Of a stretch of 64,000 bases of DNA, positions 1 to 8,740 are shown piece by piece. Within the stretch, counting starts at the first letter, position 1. The number at the start of each line of letters is the position of its first letter. A program made the translations under genes and the position numbers. A model generated the notes under the pieces. It was not told the origin of the DNA. It saw nothing but the letters and a program-made list of their open reading frames with translations, and did not search any database. This DNA comes from Saccharibacillus sp. O23 (lineage in GTDB: Bacteria > Bacillota > Bacilli > Paenibacillales > Paenibacillaceae). The stretch is from positions 349,673-413,672 of the forward strand of contig NZ_NJDE01000010.1 in NCBI RefSeq assembly GCF_002205895.1, written 5' to 3'.

Positions 1-956
1 TTCGATACGTCTTTGAGATGCAGATCTTCGAGCGTGACCGGGAGATCGAGTTTCAGGTAGAAGTCGATATAACGTTCGATCTCGTGGATCGGCCGGCGCT
101 CCAGCGCCAATTGGACCAGCGTGCCGAACGTCACTTTTTGTCCGTGGGTCATATGGTGAATATCGCCTTCCAGCACCGTGAATCCGTTATGGATCGCATG
201 CGCGCCGGCCAATCCGCCGCTTTCGAAACCGAGTCCGCTCAGCAGCGTATTGGCTTCGACGACCGCGTCGAGCGCCGGCGTCACGACTTTGCGTTTAACG
301 GATTCGTAAGCGAGCAGCCCGTAATCGAACAGCGTTTCTTCGCATTTGCGCGCGATCGCTTCCGCCGCCAGCGTCGGCAGGCCGCCCGCCATCGTGGTCG
401 CGCGCGCTTCGATAACGGCTCGGCACTCGACCCAAGTCGCGAGCGCGTCGGCGATGCCGGAAGTCAAGAACAGCGGCGGCGCGCCGGCGATCACTTTGGT
501 ATCCACCAAGATCAGATCGGGGTTCTTTTTGTAGAACGAATACGCGTCGAACGCGCCGTCGTCCGTGTACAGCACGGACAAAGCGCTTGTCGGAGCATCC
601 GTGGAAGCGGTCGTCGGCACGATGACCACCGAAGAGCCGAGCACGTCGTTCACCGCTTTGGCCGTATCCAGCGTCTTGCCGCCGCCTACGCCGACTACCA
701 GATCGATGCCTTCGCCGAGATCGGCGATGCGTTTGATCTCGCCGCGCGAAGCTTCGCCTTGAAATTCGGCTTTGGTCGTTTTGATGCCCGCGGCTTCCAG
801 ACTTTTCACGACGCGGTCGCCCGCGATCGGCCAGACGATCTTATCCGCGATGACCAGCGCCGACGTGCCGAGCGCTTTGGCGTATTCGCCCGCTTTGTCC
901 ACCACGTCTTTGCCTTGTACGTACTTGCCGGGACTGATAAACACTTTTTCGCTCAT
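1..956 (-). CDS. gldA: Glycerol dehydrogenase (3' end beyond the left edge)
   Basis: NAD-dependent oxidation of glycerol to dihydroxyacetone in the cytoplasm; iron-containing alcohol dehydrogenase superfamily. About 318 codons are visible and the C-terminus lies outside the window. The glycine-rich nucleotide loop GVGGGK is at residues 89-94, [12 protein letters not shown] at 114-125, and the zinc ligands expected from the Bacillus enzyme appear as Asp170 (GIADALATW), His253 (GAHAIHNG) and His271 (HMTHG), a constant offset of three from the Geobacillus numbering. Start ATG is at 956, preceded by GGAAAGGAGCTG. The gene diverges from the secreted stalk protein at 1133. The family is very clear; glycerol-1-phosphate dehydrogenase is a more distant alternative and fits the motifs less well. 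Confidence 0.93.
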   Translation of the reverse strand, partial: MSEKVFISPGKYVQGKDVVDKAGEYAKALGTSALVIADKIVWPIAGDRVVKSLEAAGIKTTKAEFQGEASRGEIKRIADLGEGIDLVVGVGGGKTLDTAKAVNDVLGSSVVIVPTTASTDAPTSALSVLYTDDGAFDAYSFYKKNPDLILVDTKVIAGAPPLFLTSGIADALATWVECRAVIEARATTMAGGLPTLAAEAIARKCEETLFDYGLLAYESVKRKVVTPALDAVVEANTLLSGLGFESGGLAGAHAIHNGFTVLEGDIHHMTHGQKVTFGTLVQLALERRPIHEIERYIDFYLKLDLPVTLEDLHLKDVS

Positions 957-1132
957 GAATTTACAGCTCCTTTCCAAATGACCGTACAACCTTCTTTTTA
1001 CCCGTAAAAAGCCCGGATCGACACGAACTTTCGCGAAAATGTCATGCAGAAAGAAACCTTCGGGCGGTATCCGACGTTTTACCGAGTGGAGCGCTGCTTG
1101 GATAGGCGCTTTCTATTGGAGGAACGAGGAGC

Positions 1133-2293
1133 ATGAAACATAAATGGAGCAAGTGGGCCGCCGGACTCTTGGCCGGCAGTCTATTGATCTCGCCCGTGTC
1201 ACATGCGGCGCCGCCCGAGAACGTCTCGCTGGAGCTGAACGGTTCGGCCGTGCAGAGCGGAGAATTGGAGCTTCGAGGCGGACACGCTTATATGCCGGCT
1301 CGCAAAGCGTCGGAACTGCTCGGTTTCTTCTCGCGTTACGACGACTCTTCGCATAAGCTGACGCTGATGCGTCCCGGCGTCAAACTGGAGATGAAAGTAG
1401 GCAGCGAGGGAGCGGAAATCGACGGAAGAAGGATCAAAAGCGAAGCCGCTTATGCCGAGGACGGACAGATTTATGTGCCGCTGCGCACGCTGTCGACCGC
1501 GCTCAAGACCAAAACGAATTGGAATCCGAGAACGTCGAGCGCGGTGATGGAAGATCCGGAACGGTACCGCATGGATTCTTCCGGAGGCGAGACGGCTTGG
1601 GTGTCTTTCGCGACGGGAGAAGTCTATTCGTTGGAACAAGGAACGCCGCGAAAGCTGCAGGGAGCGGACGTATCGGAACTGCCCTGGGGGACCATGGACG
1701 TTCGAGGACTCGGCGATCGCGCTTATTTGCTGACCGTCGAGCGGGAATATGGCGCTTCCATGCAGAACGTACATAACCGTTTTCAGTTTCTCGTTCATGA
1801 CGGCGCGTTGAGCGGTCAGGCGCATTACCGGTATTCGGGGATGTACGTCACGGGCGAACAAGGGCCGTCGGAACTGCCCGCGCAGCGCGCTTATCTAAGC
1901 GACGGACGCACCGTTCAGGTCGTCGGCATGGGCGGCAAACCGACGGCGGAATACGATCTGGAACCGTTGACGGGGCAAAAGGGGCCGTTCATCGTCGAAT
2001 CGGTCACGGCGGACTACCTGCTGGTGCGCGCTTTCGACACGCTTCAGCTCACCTTGATCGATCTGAATGACGGACGGTCTACGCTGCTGTACCGTCAACT
2101 GCCGGATGCGGCGGAGGTCCGGGCTTGGGACGAAGTCACGCAAGACGTCGGCGAATCGATGCTGCTCGATGCGCGGCTGCGGTTCGTAAAGCAGGAAGGA
2201 GACCGGCTGCTGTTCCGTTACAAACGGATCGCGCCCGGCGAAGCGAACGGACGCGAAGAGAGTTGGAGTTTTGCGCTGAATAAGGGTCTGTAA
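1133..2293 (+). CDS. Secreted protein with copper amine oxidase-like stalk domain
   Basis: 386 residues. The N-terminus is a Sec signal peptide (positive MKHKWSKW, hydrophobic AAGLLAGSLLISPV, cleavage near SHA-A at about 26). Residues 30-140 have the repeating pattern of the copper amine oxidase N-terminal (stalk) domain common in Paenibacillaceae surface proteins: LELNGSAV, then a YMPARKASELLG strand-helix, a second IDGRRI repeat and YVPLRTLS. The remaining 240 residues are beta-rich with no family I recognise, possibly a propeller or lipocalin-like domain. No catalytic motif is seen, so this is probably a cell-surface or secreted binding protein. The start is supported by GGAGGAACGAGGAGC upstream. 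It is monocistronic, ending at a bidirectional terminator. Confidence 0.75.
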   Translation: MKHKWSKWAAGLLAGSLLISPVSHAAPPENVSLELNGSAVQSGELELRGGHAYMPARKASELLGFFSRYDDSSHKLTLMRPGVKLEMKVGSEGAEIDGRRIKSEAAYAEDGQIYVPLRTLSTALKTKTNWNPRTSSAVMEDPERYRMDSSGGETAWVSFATGEVYSLEQGTPRKLQGADVSELPWGTMDVRGLGDRAYLLTVEREYGASMQNVHNRFQFLVHDGALSGQAHYRYSGMYVTGEQGPSELPAQRAYLSDGRTVQVVGMGGKPTAEYDLEPLTGQKGPFIVESVTADYLLVRAFDTLQLTLIDLNDGRSTLLYRQLPDAAEVRAWDEVTQDVGESMLLDARLRFVKQEGDRLLFRYKRIAPGEANGREESWSFALNKGL

Positions 2294-2332
2294 CCGAATG
2301 CCGGTTTTCGAAAAGCTTCCCGGTAAAAGCAG

Positions 2333-2365
2333 AAAAAGCCCTTCCTCGACAAGGAAGGGCTTTTT
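2333..2365. terminator. Bidirectional rho-independent terminator
   Basis: Perfect 13-bp stem (2333-2345 with 2353-2365), 7-nt loop, A-run on one side and T-run on the other. It lies between the convergent stalk-protein and DUF4179 genes and can serve both. Confidence 0.9.
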
Positions 2366-2409
2366 GCGCGCTTTCGGGTTGTTTCGAAACGCGCGGTGCG
2401 ACGATTGTT

Positions 2410-4137
2410 TTATTTGCTCGGATACAATTTGACTTGTACCTGCTGCTCCGGACGATGTTCCACATAGGAGAAGATATGCAGTTCGGCGCTGTCCGCCGAA
2501 TAGTTTTTGTAGATTTCCGTCAACGTATTGTTCGCGTCTCCCCAGATCCGGGCGTTTCGATCGTCGGCCAATTTGCGTTTCGATCCTTCGGCGATATACG
2601 TTTGTCCGATGCCGCCGAAATTCGGATCTGTGCTGCTCGCGCCGATGACCAGATCTCCGTTTTGTTTGTAATAGGTCCAGGTCACCGGATACCCGCCTAC
2701 TTCGGTGCTCAACTCCTGTTTCTGCGCGCTGATAGATTGAAGCAGAATCGGAGTCGGGAGATCGCCTTTATGCCGAAGGATTTCATTTTTTGCTCGCAGC
2801 TCGATTACGGAATCCGCGGTCAGCTTCAGATCGGCCGGCCGCTCGAGGACAAGGACGGCGTGTTCGGGATTTTCTCTGTCGAAAAACCATCCGGGTTCGC
2901 GGCTGATCTCCCTGCCGTCCACCAGCAGCCGGTATTCGTTGAACGCGGGCGAAAAAGATTGTTCCTGACGCACGTCGACGCGAATCCGAGTCGGCGTGAT
3001 CGTCAGTTTGCGGATCTTCATCATGCTGTCGCCGCCTCCGAATGCCAGATCGAGTTTCTGTTCGATACTGGCATGAGCCATTTTTGAACGGTCCAGTACG
3101 AGCGGGAAGGTCCAGGACGTGTCGATTCGGTCTGTCGTCTGCTCGTACGTTAATTTGTAAGTCACTCCGCTTTGCTTCAGATCGGTGGCGGAGAAATATT
3201 CTTGGTTCGCGAATCCGCCTTGTCCGTCGGGAGTGCCGTAAATGCCGCCTCGGGATGGAGAGATCGCTTGTCCGTTACGGTCGAAGGCGGCAAGGCTGAC
3301 AGCGGCCGATGCGAGCGTCTGCCCTTTTTGCGGCATCAGAGTCGTTCGGATCATGATCTGCCCGTCATTTTGATCGAAAGCTTGCAGGTTTGCGTAGTCC
3401 ACGCCGGCTTTCCCTACTTCCGCTTTGTAAGCGCCGAGATCTGAGGCGTCAAAGTTCAGTGTCAGCCCGGCTTTTTCGCGGAAAGCAAGGCCTTCTGCGC
3501 TGAGCGTCACCGCTTGAGATTCGGATGATTTGCTCGGCGACCAGTCGGTTTCGAAATAACCGGTGACCGGCTTTTCTCCGTTTTTGTCCGTGTCAAAGGT
3601 TCGCGCCGATCGAGCTTCAAAAACTTCCCCGTCGGCGCTTTGCAGCCATACCTTGGAAAAATCAGCGTTCTGCACGCTCCGTTTGTCGCCTTTCAGGCTG
3701 TACAAGATCAGCGTGTGTCCTTCCTCGATGACCGCCGTATGCAGCGTCAGCGTGACGCCGTCGTGCGTGACCGAACGATTGATTTCTTGTCCGAGCCCTT
3801 GCTTCAGCGCTTCCTGAATACTCTCGCGTCCTTGCAGCAGCCCGCTCCAATCGTATTGAATCGCCGCGTAAGCGGGCACGACGGCAAGGGCGGCGCCCAG
3901 CGTCGTCGCCAGCGCGATTCTGCGGAGACGAATGCGGGAAGACGGTCGAAAAGAGCCGGAGCGTTCGGGCCGGACGAGCGGCGTTTGCGCGTCGGAAGCC
4001 ATCGCCGCTTCCATTCGCTGCCACATCGCGTCGTAATCCGGTTCGCGAAGCGCCGAGCCCGGGCCGATCGCGCCGAACAGGGACATTTCGATGTCATCCG
4101 TATGCAGGCGTTTATCCTTTGTCGGGTTGGTAGTCAT
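2410..4137 (-). CDS. DUF4179 membrane protein, probable anti-sigma factor
   Basis: 575 residues. A cytoplasmic N-terminal segment (1-70) is followed by one transmembrane helix (about 71-93, RRIALATTLGAALAVVPAY) and a large extracytoplasmic part of two beta-rich domains; the stretch just after the helix (YDWSGLLQGRESIQEALKQG, then VTLTLHTAVIEEGHTLILYS) is typical of DUF4179 proteins. Such proteins are encoded next to ECF sigma factors and are taken to be their membrane-bound regulators. The ATG at 4137 lies inside the upstream sigma gene (26-bp overlap), implying translational coupling. The anti-sigma role is inferred from topology and position; no zinc-binding HxxxCxxC motif is present. Confidence 0.8.
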   Translation of the reverse strand: MTTNPTKDKRLHTDDIEMSLFGAIGPGSALREPDYDAMWQRMEAAMASDAQTPLVRPERSGSFRPSSRIRLRRIALATTLGAALAVVPAYAAIQYDWSGLLQGRESIQEALKQGLGQEINRSVTHDGVTLTLHTAVIEEGHTLILYSLKGDKRSVQNADFSKVWLQSADGEVFEARSARTFDTDKNGEKPVTGYFETDWSPSKSSESQAVTLSAEGLAFREKAGLTLNFDASDLGAYKAEVGKAGVDYANLQAFDQNDGQIMIRTTLMPQKGQTLASAAVSLAAFDRNGQAISPSRGGIYGTPDGQGGFANQEYFSATDLKQSGVTYKLTYEQTTDRIDTSWTFPLVLDRSKMAHASIEQKLDLAFGGGDSMMKIRKLTITPTRIRVDVRQEQSFSPAFNEYRLLVDGREISREPGWFFDRENPEHAVLVLERPADLKLTADSVIELRAKNEILRHKGDLPTPILLQSISAQKQELSTEVGGYPVTWTYYKQNGDLVIGASSTDPNFGGIGQTYIAEGSKRKLADDRNARIWGDANNTLTEIYKNYSADSAELHIFSYVEHRPEQQVQVKLYPSK

Positions 4138-4654
4138 AGTTGCCTCCTTGAATAGGGGTTAAGGGATTTTGCGGCTTGTCGAGCATGCCGCGCAGCAGCT
4201 TCAAACCTTTGTGCTGTCTGGATTTGACGGTTCCCGGCGGGATGTCCAGCAGTTCGGCGATCTCGGAGATGCCGAGATCGTGCACGAACCGCAGCGAGAC
4301 GACTGTGCGAATCTTGAGCGGAAGTCTCGCGAGCCGATCGGCCCATTCTTCCGCTACTTCCCGCTGTTCGAGCCGGTCTTCGGGCGTCCGTTCGGCTTTG
4401 CCGATCAGCAGATGCGAGTGGTTCGCGAGCTTGCTGCGCAGATTCCCGCGGCGTTTCAACAGATTGACGCAGCGGTTGACCGCGATTCGCAGAAGCCAAG
4501 GTTTCAGGTTGTCGATCCCTGTACGATCGGCGCGAAACGCGGTCAGAAATACTTCCTGACAAAGGTCTTCCGCGTCCGCTGCCTGTCCGAGCATGTAGTA
4601 GCAGATGCGGTAGACATCCGAGCGATAGGTTTCGAACAATTGGTGGTTGGTCAC
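4112..4654 (-). CDS. ECF RNA polymerase sigma factor
   Basis: 180 residues. Region 2 (YRSDVYRICYYMLGQ, then DAEDLCQEVFLTAF) and region 4 (LPLKIRTVVSLRF, then ISEIAELLDIPPGTVKSR) are both present, and the length is right for an ECF factor. The reading frame is open further upstream, but GTG at 4654 is chosen because GGAAAGGAGG lies just before it and the protein then begins directly at region 1.2/2. It is co-transcribed with the overlapping DUF4179 gene downstream, a standard sigma/anti-sigma module. I could not find a convincing ECF-type autoregulatory promoter in the gap up to the divergent ROK gene, so the signal it responds to is unknown. Confidence 0.88.
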   Translation of the reverse strand: MTNHQLFETYRSDVYRICYYMLGQAADAEDLCQEVFLTAFRADRTGIDNLKPWLLRIAVNRCVNLLKRRGNLRSKLANHSHLLIGKAERTPEDRLEQREVAEEWADRLARLPLKIRTVVSLRFVHDLGISEIAELLDIPPGTVKSRQHKGLKLLRGMLDKPQNPLTPIQGGNYDYQPDKG

Positions 4655-4805
4655 GTGAATGCGCGCCTCCTTTCCGTCGATTTCGTGTATAAAACAAACG
4701 ATCGGCTGATAAGGTTCATTCTTTTTCAAAAACGCAGTCGGAAGAAGCAGCAAAAATAACACTGGACGAACAAACCGGAAACGTCTATAGTCAAACTTAT
4801 GATTT

Positions 4806-4832
4806 AACTTTCGTTAAGTATTATCGAAAGTT
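4806..4832. promoter_or_regulatory. Candidate operator of the ROK regulator
   Basis: AACTTTCG and CGAAAGTT form perfect 8-bp arms around an AT-rich 11-nt spacer. The spacer contains TATTAT, which could be a -10 element. The site is 25 bp before the ROK start codon, as expected for autoregulation. Confidence 0.45.
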
Positions 4833-4856
4833 CGAAAAAGCAAAGGAGGAAGCCTG

Positions 4857-5888
4857 ATGAATTCGGTTACGCCCAGCTCGATCAAAGTCAAAAGGATGAA
4901 CGAAGAACGCGTCCGTCAGGCGCTGCGAGCGTCGGAATCCGCGACTAAGTCGCAGATCGCGCAAACGACCGGGCTCAGCGTCGCTACCTGCGGCACGCTG
5001 CTGGGCGAGATGCTGGAGACCGGAGAAGCGCTGGAAGACGAACCGGAAGAATCGAGCGGCGGCCGGCGTGCGCGTCGTTTCGTCTACAACGCGGACCATT
5101 CGCATATCGCGTGCGTTTGCGCCGTATACGAGCTCGAGCGTCCGATGCTGATCTATGCGGTCGCCGATTCGTTCGGACGCGTGTTGGAACGGCGGTCCGA
5201 AGAAGCGGCCGCCCTCGACGAAGCCGCGATCGATACGCTCGTCGGCAGGCTGCTGGTCAACTATCCGCAGATCAAAGCGCTGGGCATCGGCATCCCGGGA
5301 TTGGTGCACAAAGGCGTGATCCATATTTGCGACGCGGCCGAATTGATCGGCGTGCCGCTGGCCGGACGCCTTCGAGAGAAATACGCGATCAAAGTCACGG
5401 TCGAGAACGACATGAATCTGACCGTGTACGGTTTGTATCGCCGAAACGAATGGGAAGAGCCGGGAACCGTCGCGGCGATGATCTTCGAACGCGGCTGTTT
5501 TCCGGGAGCGGGGCTGATGATCGACGGACGGATCCATCGGGGAAGCAGCCGTTTCGCGGGCGAAGTGTCGTTTCTGCCGTTCGGCGTCTCGCGGGAAGAA
5601 CAACTGCGCCGCTTGAACGTCAAAGAAACGTTCGTTCCGCTCGCCGCCCATGCGGTAGCGAGTCTGGCCGCGATCGTCAATCCCAAGATCGTGGCTTTGA
5701 CGGGCGCTCAGGTCGCCGCATCCGATCTGGCCGCGATCCGGGAGCGATGTCTGGCCGTCATTCCGCCCGAACACATGCCCGAATTGACGTTTCTCGAAGC
5801 GCCGCGGGAACCTTATATCGAAGGGCTGATCGCGATGACGCTGGAAAGCCTGTCTTATTCGTTCGAACTGGTCGAGAAGAAGTATTGA
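4857..5888 (+). CDS. ROK-family transcriptional regulator, degenerate ROK domain
   Basis: 343 residues. Residues 10-60 form a winged helix ([23 protein letters not shown]) and 75-340 a ROK/actin-like domain with [13 protein letters not shown] and [11 protein letters not shown] (the ENDAN-type motif). The CxCGxxGC zinc motif that normally follows GEIGH is missing: the corresponding stretch reads [16 protein letters not shown]. Sugar-kinase activity is therefore very unlikely, and this should be a sugar- or sugar-phosphate-sensing repressor. The AAAGGAGGAAGCCTG ribosome binding site fixes the ATG. It lies 28 bp before the acetyltransferase gene (probable operon) and diverges from the ECF sigma gene. 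Confidence 0.85.
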   Translation: MNSVTPSSIKVKRMNEERVRQALRASESATKSQIAQTTGLSVATCGTLLGEMLETGEALEDEPEESSGGRRARRFVYNADHSHIACVCAVYELERPMLIYAVADSFGRVLERRSEEAAALDEAAIDTLVGRLLVNYPQIKALGIGIPGLVHKGVIHICDAAELIGVPLAGRLREKYAIKVTVENDMNLTVYGLYRRNEWEEPGTVAAMIFERGCFPGAGLMIDGRIHRGSSRFAGEVSFLPFGVSREEQLRRLNVKETFVPLAAHAVASLAAIVNPKIVALTGAQVAASDLAAIRERCLAVIPPEHMPELTFLEAPREPYIEGLIAMTLESLSYSFELVEKKY

Positions 5889-5916
5889 GATCAAGTACAG
5901 CAGAAGGAGAGAACCT

Positions 5917-6516
5917 ATGACGCAGCGTACGGAAAAAGAAAAAATGATCGCGGGCGAGCTCTACAAAGCTTGGGACGAGGAACTTCGGCGGGAAAGCCTG
6001 CATGCCAAAAAGCTGGTCCGCTTGTTCAACGCGACGACCGAGGAAGAACATGAGCGCCGCGTCGAACTGCTGAAAGAGTTGTTCGGTTCGACGGGGGAAA
6101 ACGTATACATGGAGCCGAACCTCAGAGTCGATTACGGCTATAACATTCATGTCGGAGAGAACTTCTTCGCCAACTTCGACTGCACCATTCTCGACGTATG
6201 CGAAGTGCGCATCGGCGACAACTGCATGTTCGCGCCGGGCGTCAGCCTCTATACGGCGACGCATCCGATCGATCCGTACGAACGGATCGCCGGGCCGGAA
6301 TACGGCAAGCCGATCGCGATCGGCGACAACGTCTGGATCGGCGGCCGCGCGATCGTCAATCCCGGCGTGACGATCGGCGATAACGTCGTCGTCGCTTCGG
6401 GTGCCGTCGTGACCAAGAACGTTCCGGATAACGTTATCGTGGGCGGCAATCCGGCGCGGATCATTCGGGCGATCGAAGTCGGAGAGAGACCGCAGCATCC
6501 GTCAAACGCAACCTAA
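5917..6516 (+). CDS. maa: Maltose/galactoside O-acetyltransferase family protein
   Basis: 199 residues, the normal length. It transfers acetyl from acetyl-CoA to a sugar hydroxyl. The N-terminal Mac domain ([17 protein letters not shown]) is followed by left-handed beta-helix hexapeptide repeats ([38 protein letters not shown]) and the catalytic His116 in YTATHPID. The ATG has GAAGGAGAGAACCT upstream. Cotranscription with the ROK regulator suggests the enzyme handles the sugar sensed there, or detoxifies a non-metabolisable analogue; the acceptor cannot be read from sequence. The last 12 residues are a non-conserved tail. Confidence 0.88.
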   Translation: MTQRTEKEKMIAGELYKAWDEELRRESLHAKKLVRLFNATTEEEHERRVELLKELFGSTGENVYMEPNLRVDYGYNIHVGENFFANFDCTILDVCEVRIGDNCMFAPGVSLYTATHPIDPYERIAGPEYGKPIAIGDNVWIGGRAIVNPGVTIGDNVVVASGAVVTKNVPDNVIVGGNPARIIRAIEVGERPQHPSNAT

Positions 6517-6590
6517 CATTATGCTGGGTCATGGCACTCGGTTTGCCGTCAAGCAGAACTTTCGGACTTGAATACGTACCGCAAACGCCG

Positions 6591-6623
6591 AAGCACCGGG
6601 TTCCGTGAAGGGACCCGGTGCTT
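6591..6623. terminator. Strong hairpin between convergent genes, probable terminator
   Basis: A 14-bp stem (6591-6604 with 6610-6623, one G-T pair) around a 5-nt loop. There is no T-tract on either side, so termination efficiency is uncertain; it sits between maa and the convergent YjcQ-like gene. Confidence 0.55.
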
Positions 6624-6651
6624 CGATGCTGTTTCGGCCTGCCGCGAGTAT

Positions 6652-6909
6652 TCATCGACCGCCGCGTTCGTAATTCCGAATGAATTCCCGGCCCGCCGGT
6701 CTGAGACGGGAATATTCCGCGAACGGAATCGCTTCGCCGCCGTTGGTTTGAAGAAATGAAATATTGGAAGCATACCCTGCCTGATCCACCTCGTGAAGCG
6801 CTCTCATGAATTCCCGTTGATCGACGCCGAGACCCGATGCCGTCGGATCTTTCTCCCATTGGATTTCTTTGAGAATCTGATACAGAAGATTAGGAGCTGT
6901 CACTGTCAC
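6652..6909 (-). CDS. Small YjcQ-like winged-helix protein
   Basis: 85 residues, cytoplasmic, no membrane segment. LLYQILKEIQW at the start, a central helix FMRALHEVDQAGY, and a C-terminal strand plus RLRPAGREFIRNYE match the layout of YjcQ-type proteins (phage-associated small winged helix, about 94 residues in Bacillus subtilis). GTG at 6909 is preferred because GGAAGG lies 5 nt upstream, while the GTG at 6915 is almost on top of it. Its function is unknown. It faces the repeat array at 7.1-7.3 kb. The assignment rests on general pattern only. Confidence 0.5.
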   Translation of the reverse strand: MTVTAPNLLYQILKEIQWEKDPTASGLGVDQREFMRALHEVDQAGYASNISFLQTNGGEAIPFAEYSRLRPAGREFIRNYERGGR

Positions 6910-7095
6910 CGCCACCTTCCGTGATTGATGTTTCCATTATAAACCTTGTAAGCGTAGCCAACAATGAGAATGCGAGGGAGACTTTTTACGATTTTGCGGC
7001 GAAAAAGCGCGACGGAATGCCGATTCGCCGGCGATTTTGCCAATTAAGCTGCCGCTGCGATCTCGTCCGCATCGAGCGTGATGCGCGCTTGCTTT

Positions 7096-7289
7096 CTAAC
7101 GGAACGAAGCGACGCTTAGCGGGCATTTCGAACGGTTTTAAAATGCTAACGGATCCAGATGACGCCTAGAATGAAAATAGACGGATTTCCGGCCGAAAAA
7201 GACGACAATCGGACGGCTAAGGAATCGACGTTCCGTTAGCCGTTCGAAAAAAGGTTTTTCGCGCTCCTAAGGAATCTACGATCCGTTAG
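7096..7289. repeat. Symmetric array of four short imperfect palindromes (REP/BIME-like)
   Basis: Units are at 7096-7119 and 7146-7169 (plus orientation) and 7217-7239 and 7267-7289 (minus). Each begins CTAACGGA followed by A or T and C and ends with C, T or C, TAG; the two minus copies also pair GGA with TCC around a bulged C, giving hairpins. Start-to-start spacing is 50 bp within each pair. TTTCGAACGG also occurs between the units of both pairs, so the whole block is an inverted duplication of a two-unit cassette. I see no gene in 6910-7426 and no further copies in the window. Confidence 0.75.
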
Positions 7290-7372
7290 AGAAGCTGCTT
7301 AGCAAACTACAGGAAAGGAATTCTTAGGGAATCGGCTTTCTTCCGCTCCGGCGCGGCTTCCGAGGCGGTTTG

Positions 7373-7400
7373 AGAAGAACGGGAAAAGCGGCGTTCTTCT
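7373..7400 (-). terminator. Hairpin downstream of the MFS gene
   Basis: AGAAGAACG and CGTTCTTCT form a 9-bp stem with a 10-nt loop, 27 bp past the MFS stop codon. The T-run is poor, so this is a tentative terminator. Confidence 0.4.
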
Positions 7401-7426
7401 GCTTTTCGTTTCGTTCTGTCCCGCCG

Positions 7427-8740
7427 TCAAGCTCGACCTGCCGATGCAGAAGGATTCGAGGGATCGGCAGGTTCGGCATCCAGACGGTTCAGCAGCCGGG
7501 AAGGCAGCGCGCCGAGCGAGCACAACAGCGGTAAGCCGCCCGCGATTAGGAATAACGCGGGAAGGCCCCAAGCGTGGCCGATCGCGCCGCCGAGGAATCC
7601 GCCGGCCGGCTGAAGCGAGCCGCCGATGAAATAACGAATCGTATTGACGCGGCCTTGCATGCCGTCGGGAACGAGGCGTCCGTACAGCGAAGAACTGAGC
7701 GACGAGAAGAACGGCGAAGACAGTCCAATCAAGAATACCAGCGCGAGAGCCAGTCCGTAATCGGAGGTCAAGCCCATCGCCATATACAGCAGGCCGATTA
7801 ACGAGAGGCTGCCCAGCATCCAGCGTTTGTACCGCCGGACTTCGCCGATCCAAGCGATCAACGCGATGCCTGCCGCGGTGCCCAACGAAGAAACGGTCGC
7901 GAGCAGGCCGATCGCCGCGGCGTCCTGCCGGAGAATCTCCCGGCCGTAAGGCACCATCATGGTCCAGACCGCGCCGGACCCCATATTGCTGATCGAGACC
8001 AGCAGCATCACGAGCAGCATGGCCGGATAATGGCGATAGAATCCGAATCCTTCCCGAATTTCTCCGACATAGTTAGTTAGCAGAATGCGGATCGGGAGCC
8101 TGCCGCCGGATTTCCCGGACGGGGGTTCGTGATCGGCGGGCCGGGAAGCCGAATACGCCGAAGCCGACATGACCGAAGCCGGAAGCGACAGCAGCAGCAG
8201 GGCGCCTGCGGCGTAACAAGCCGCATCGACGCCCAGAGCGGCCAGCGCGCCCCAGAGAGCGGTCATGCCGCCGGCGGCGGCCGGCCCGATCAATGCCGCG
8301 CCGCTGCGTACGCCGTCCATGACCGCGAACGCGCGCACGCCGCCTTTTTTGCCGGTCAGCGCGGGGATCGAAGCCAATGCGGCCGGCATGAACAGCGCGG
8401 AACACGCGCCCGTAGCCGCGGCAGCCGCAAAAAGATGCCAGAGTTCGAGGCGGCCGGCTGCTCCGAGAATCAGCGGAAGCGAGACGGCGGCCAGACGGAT
8501 GACCGCAAGCACCGCCATCAAGCGGCCTTTCGGAAAACGGTCGACGAGCGGTCCGCCGAGCAGCCGCAGCATAAGTTCGGGAATGCCCGCGCACAGCGCC
8601 AGCGTTCCCATCGCCAGCTTGGAACCGGTGAGACCGTAGACCAGCCATTCCATCGCCAGCAGCCCGAACGCGTCGCCGAAACTGCTCAGCGCGACGGCGC
8701 TTATCAACCGGGAATACGCCGATCCGAACGGATTCTTCAT
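7427..8740 (-). CDS. MFS transporter, DHA/enterobactin-exporter-like
   Basis: 437 residues with about 12 hydrophobic segments and a central polar loop near residues 185-215. The N-terminal half has ALSSFGDAFGLLAMEWLVYGLTGS and the cytoplasmic loop GGPLVDRFPKGRLM (motif A, G-x-L-x-D-R-x-x-x-R-x form), typical of drug/macrolide-efflux-type MFS proteins; the substrate is unknown. The frame stays open upstream, but the ATG at 8740 starts directly at the first helix and overlaps the stop of the ArsR-type gene by 4 bp (ATGA), showing translational coupling. It is likely derepressed when the upstream regulator binds its ligand. Confidence 0.85.
   Translation of the reverse strand: MKNPFGSAYSRLISAVALSSFGDAFGLLAMEWLVYGLTGSKLAMGTLALCAGIPELMLRLLGGPLVDRFPKGRLMAVLAVIRLAAVSLPLILGAAGRLELWHLFAAAAATGACSALFMPAALASIPALTGKKGGVRAFAVMDGVRSGAALIGPAAAGGMTALWGALAALGVDAACYAAGALLLLSLPASVMSASAYSASRPADHEPPSGKSGGRLPIRILLTNYVGEIREGFGFYRHYPAMLLVMLLVSISNMGSGAVWTMMVPYGREILRQDAAAIGLLATVSSLGTAAGIALIAWIGEVRRYKRWMLGSLSLIGLLYMAMGLTSDYGLALALVFLIGLSSPFFSSLSSSLYGRLVPDGMQGRVNTIRYFIGGSLQPAGGFLGGAIGHAWGLPALFLIAGGLPLLCSLGALPSRLLNRLDAEPADPSNPSASAGRA

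Noticed and set aside
6921..7169. 82-codon frame running into the repeat array
   Set aside because: No ribosome binding site and the C-terminal half is made of the repeat units themselves.
7096..7289. CRISPR array
   Set aside because: Units are inverted in pairs, imperfect, and spacers are short and themselves partly repeated; no cas genes.
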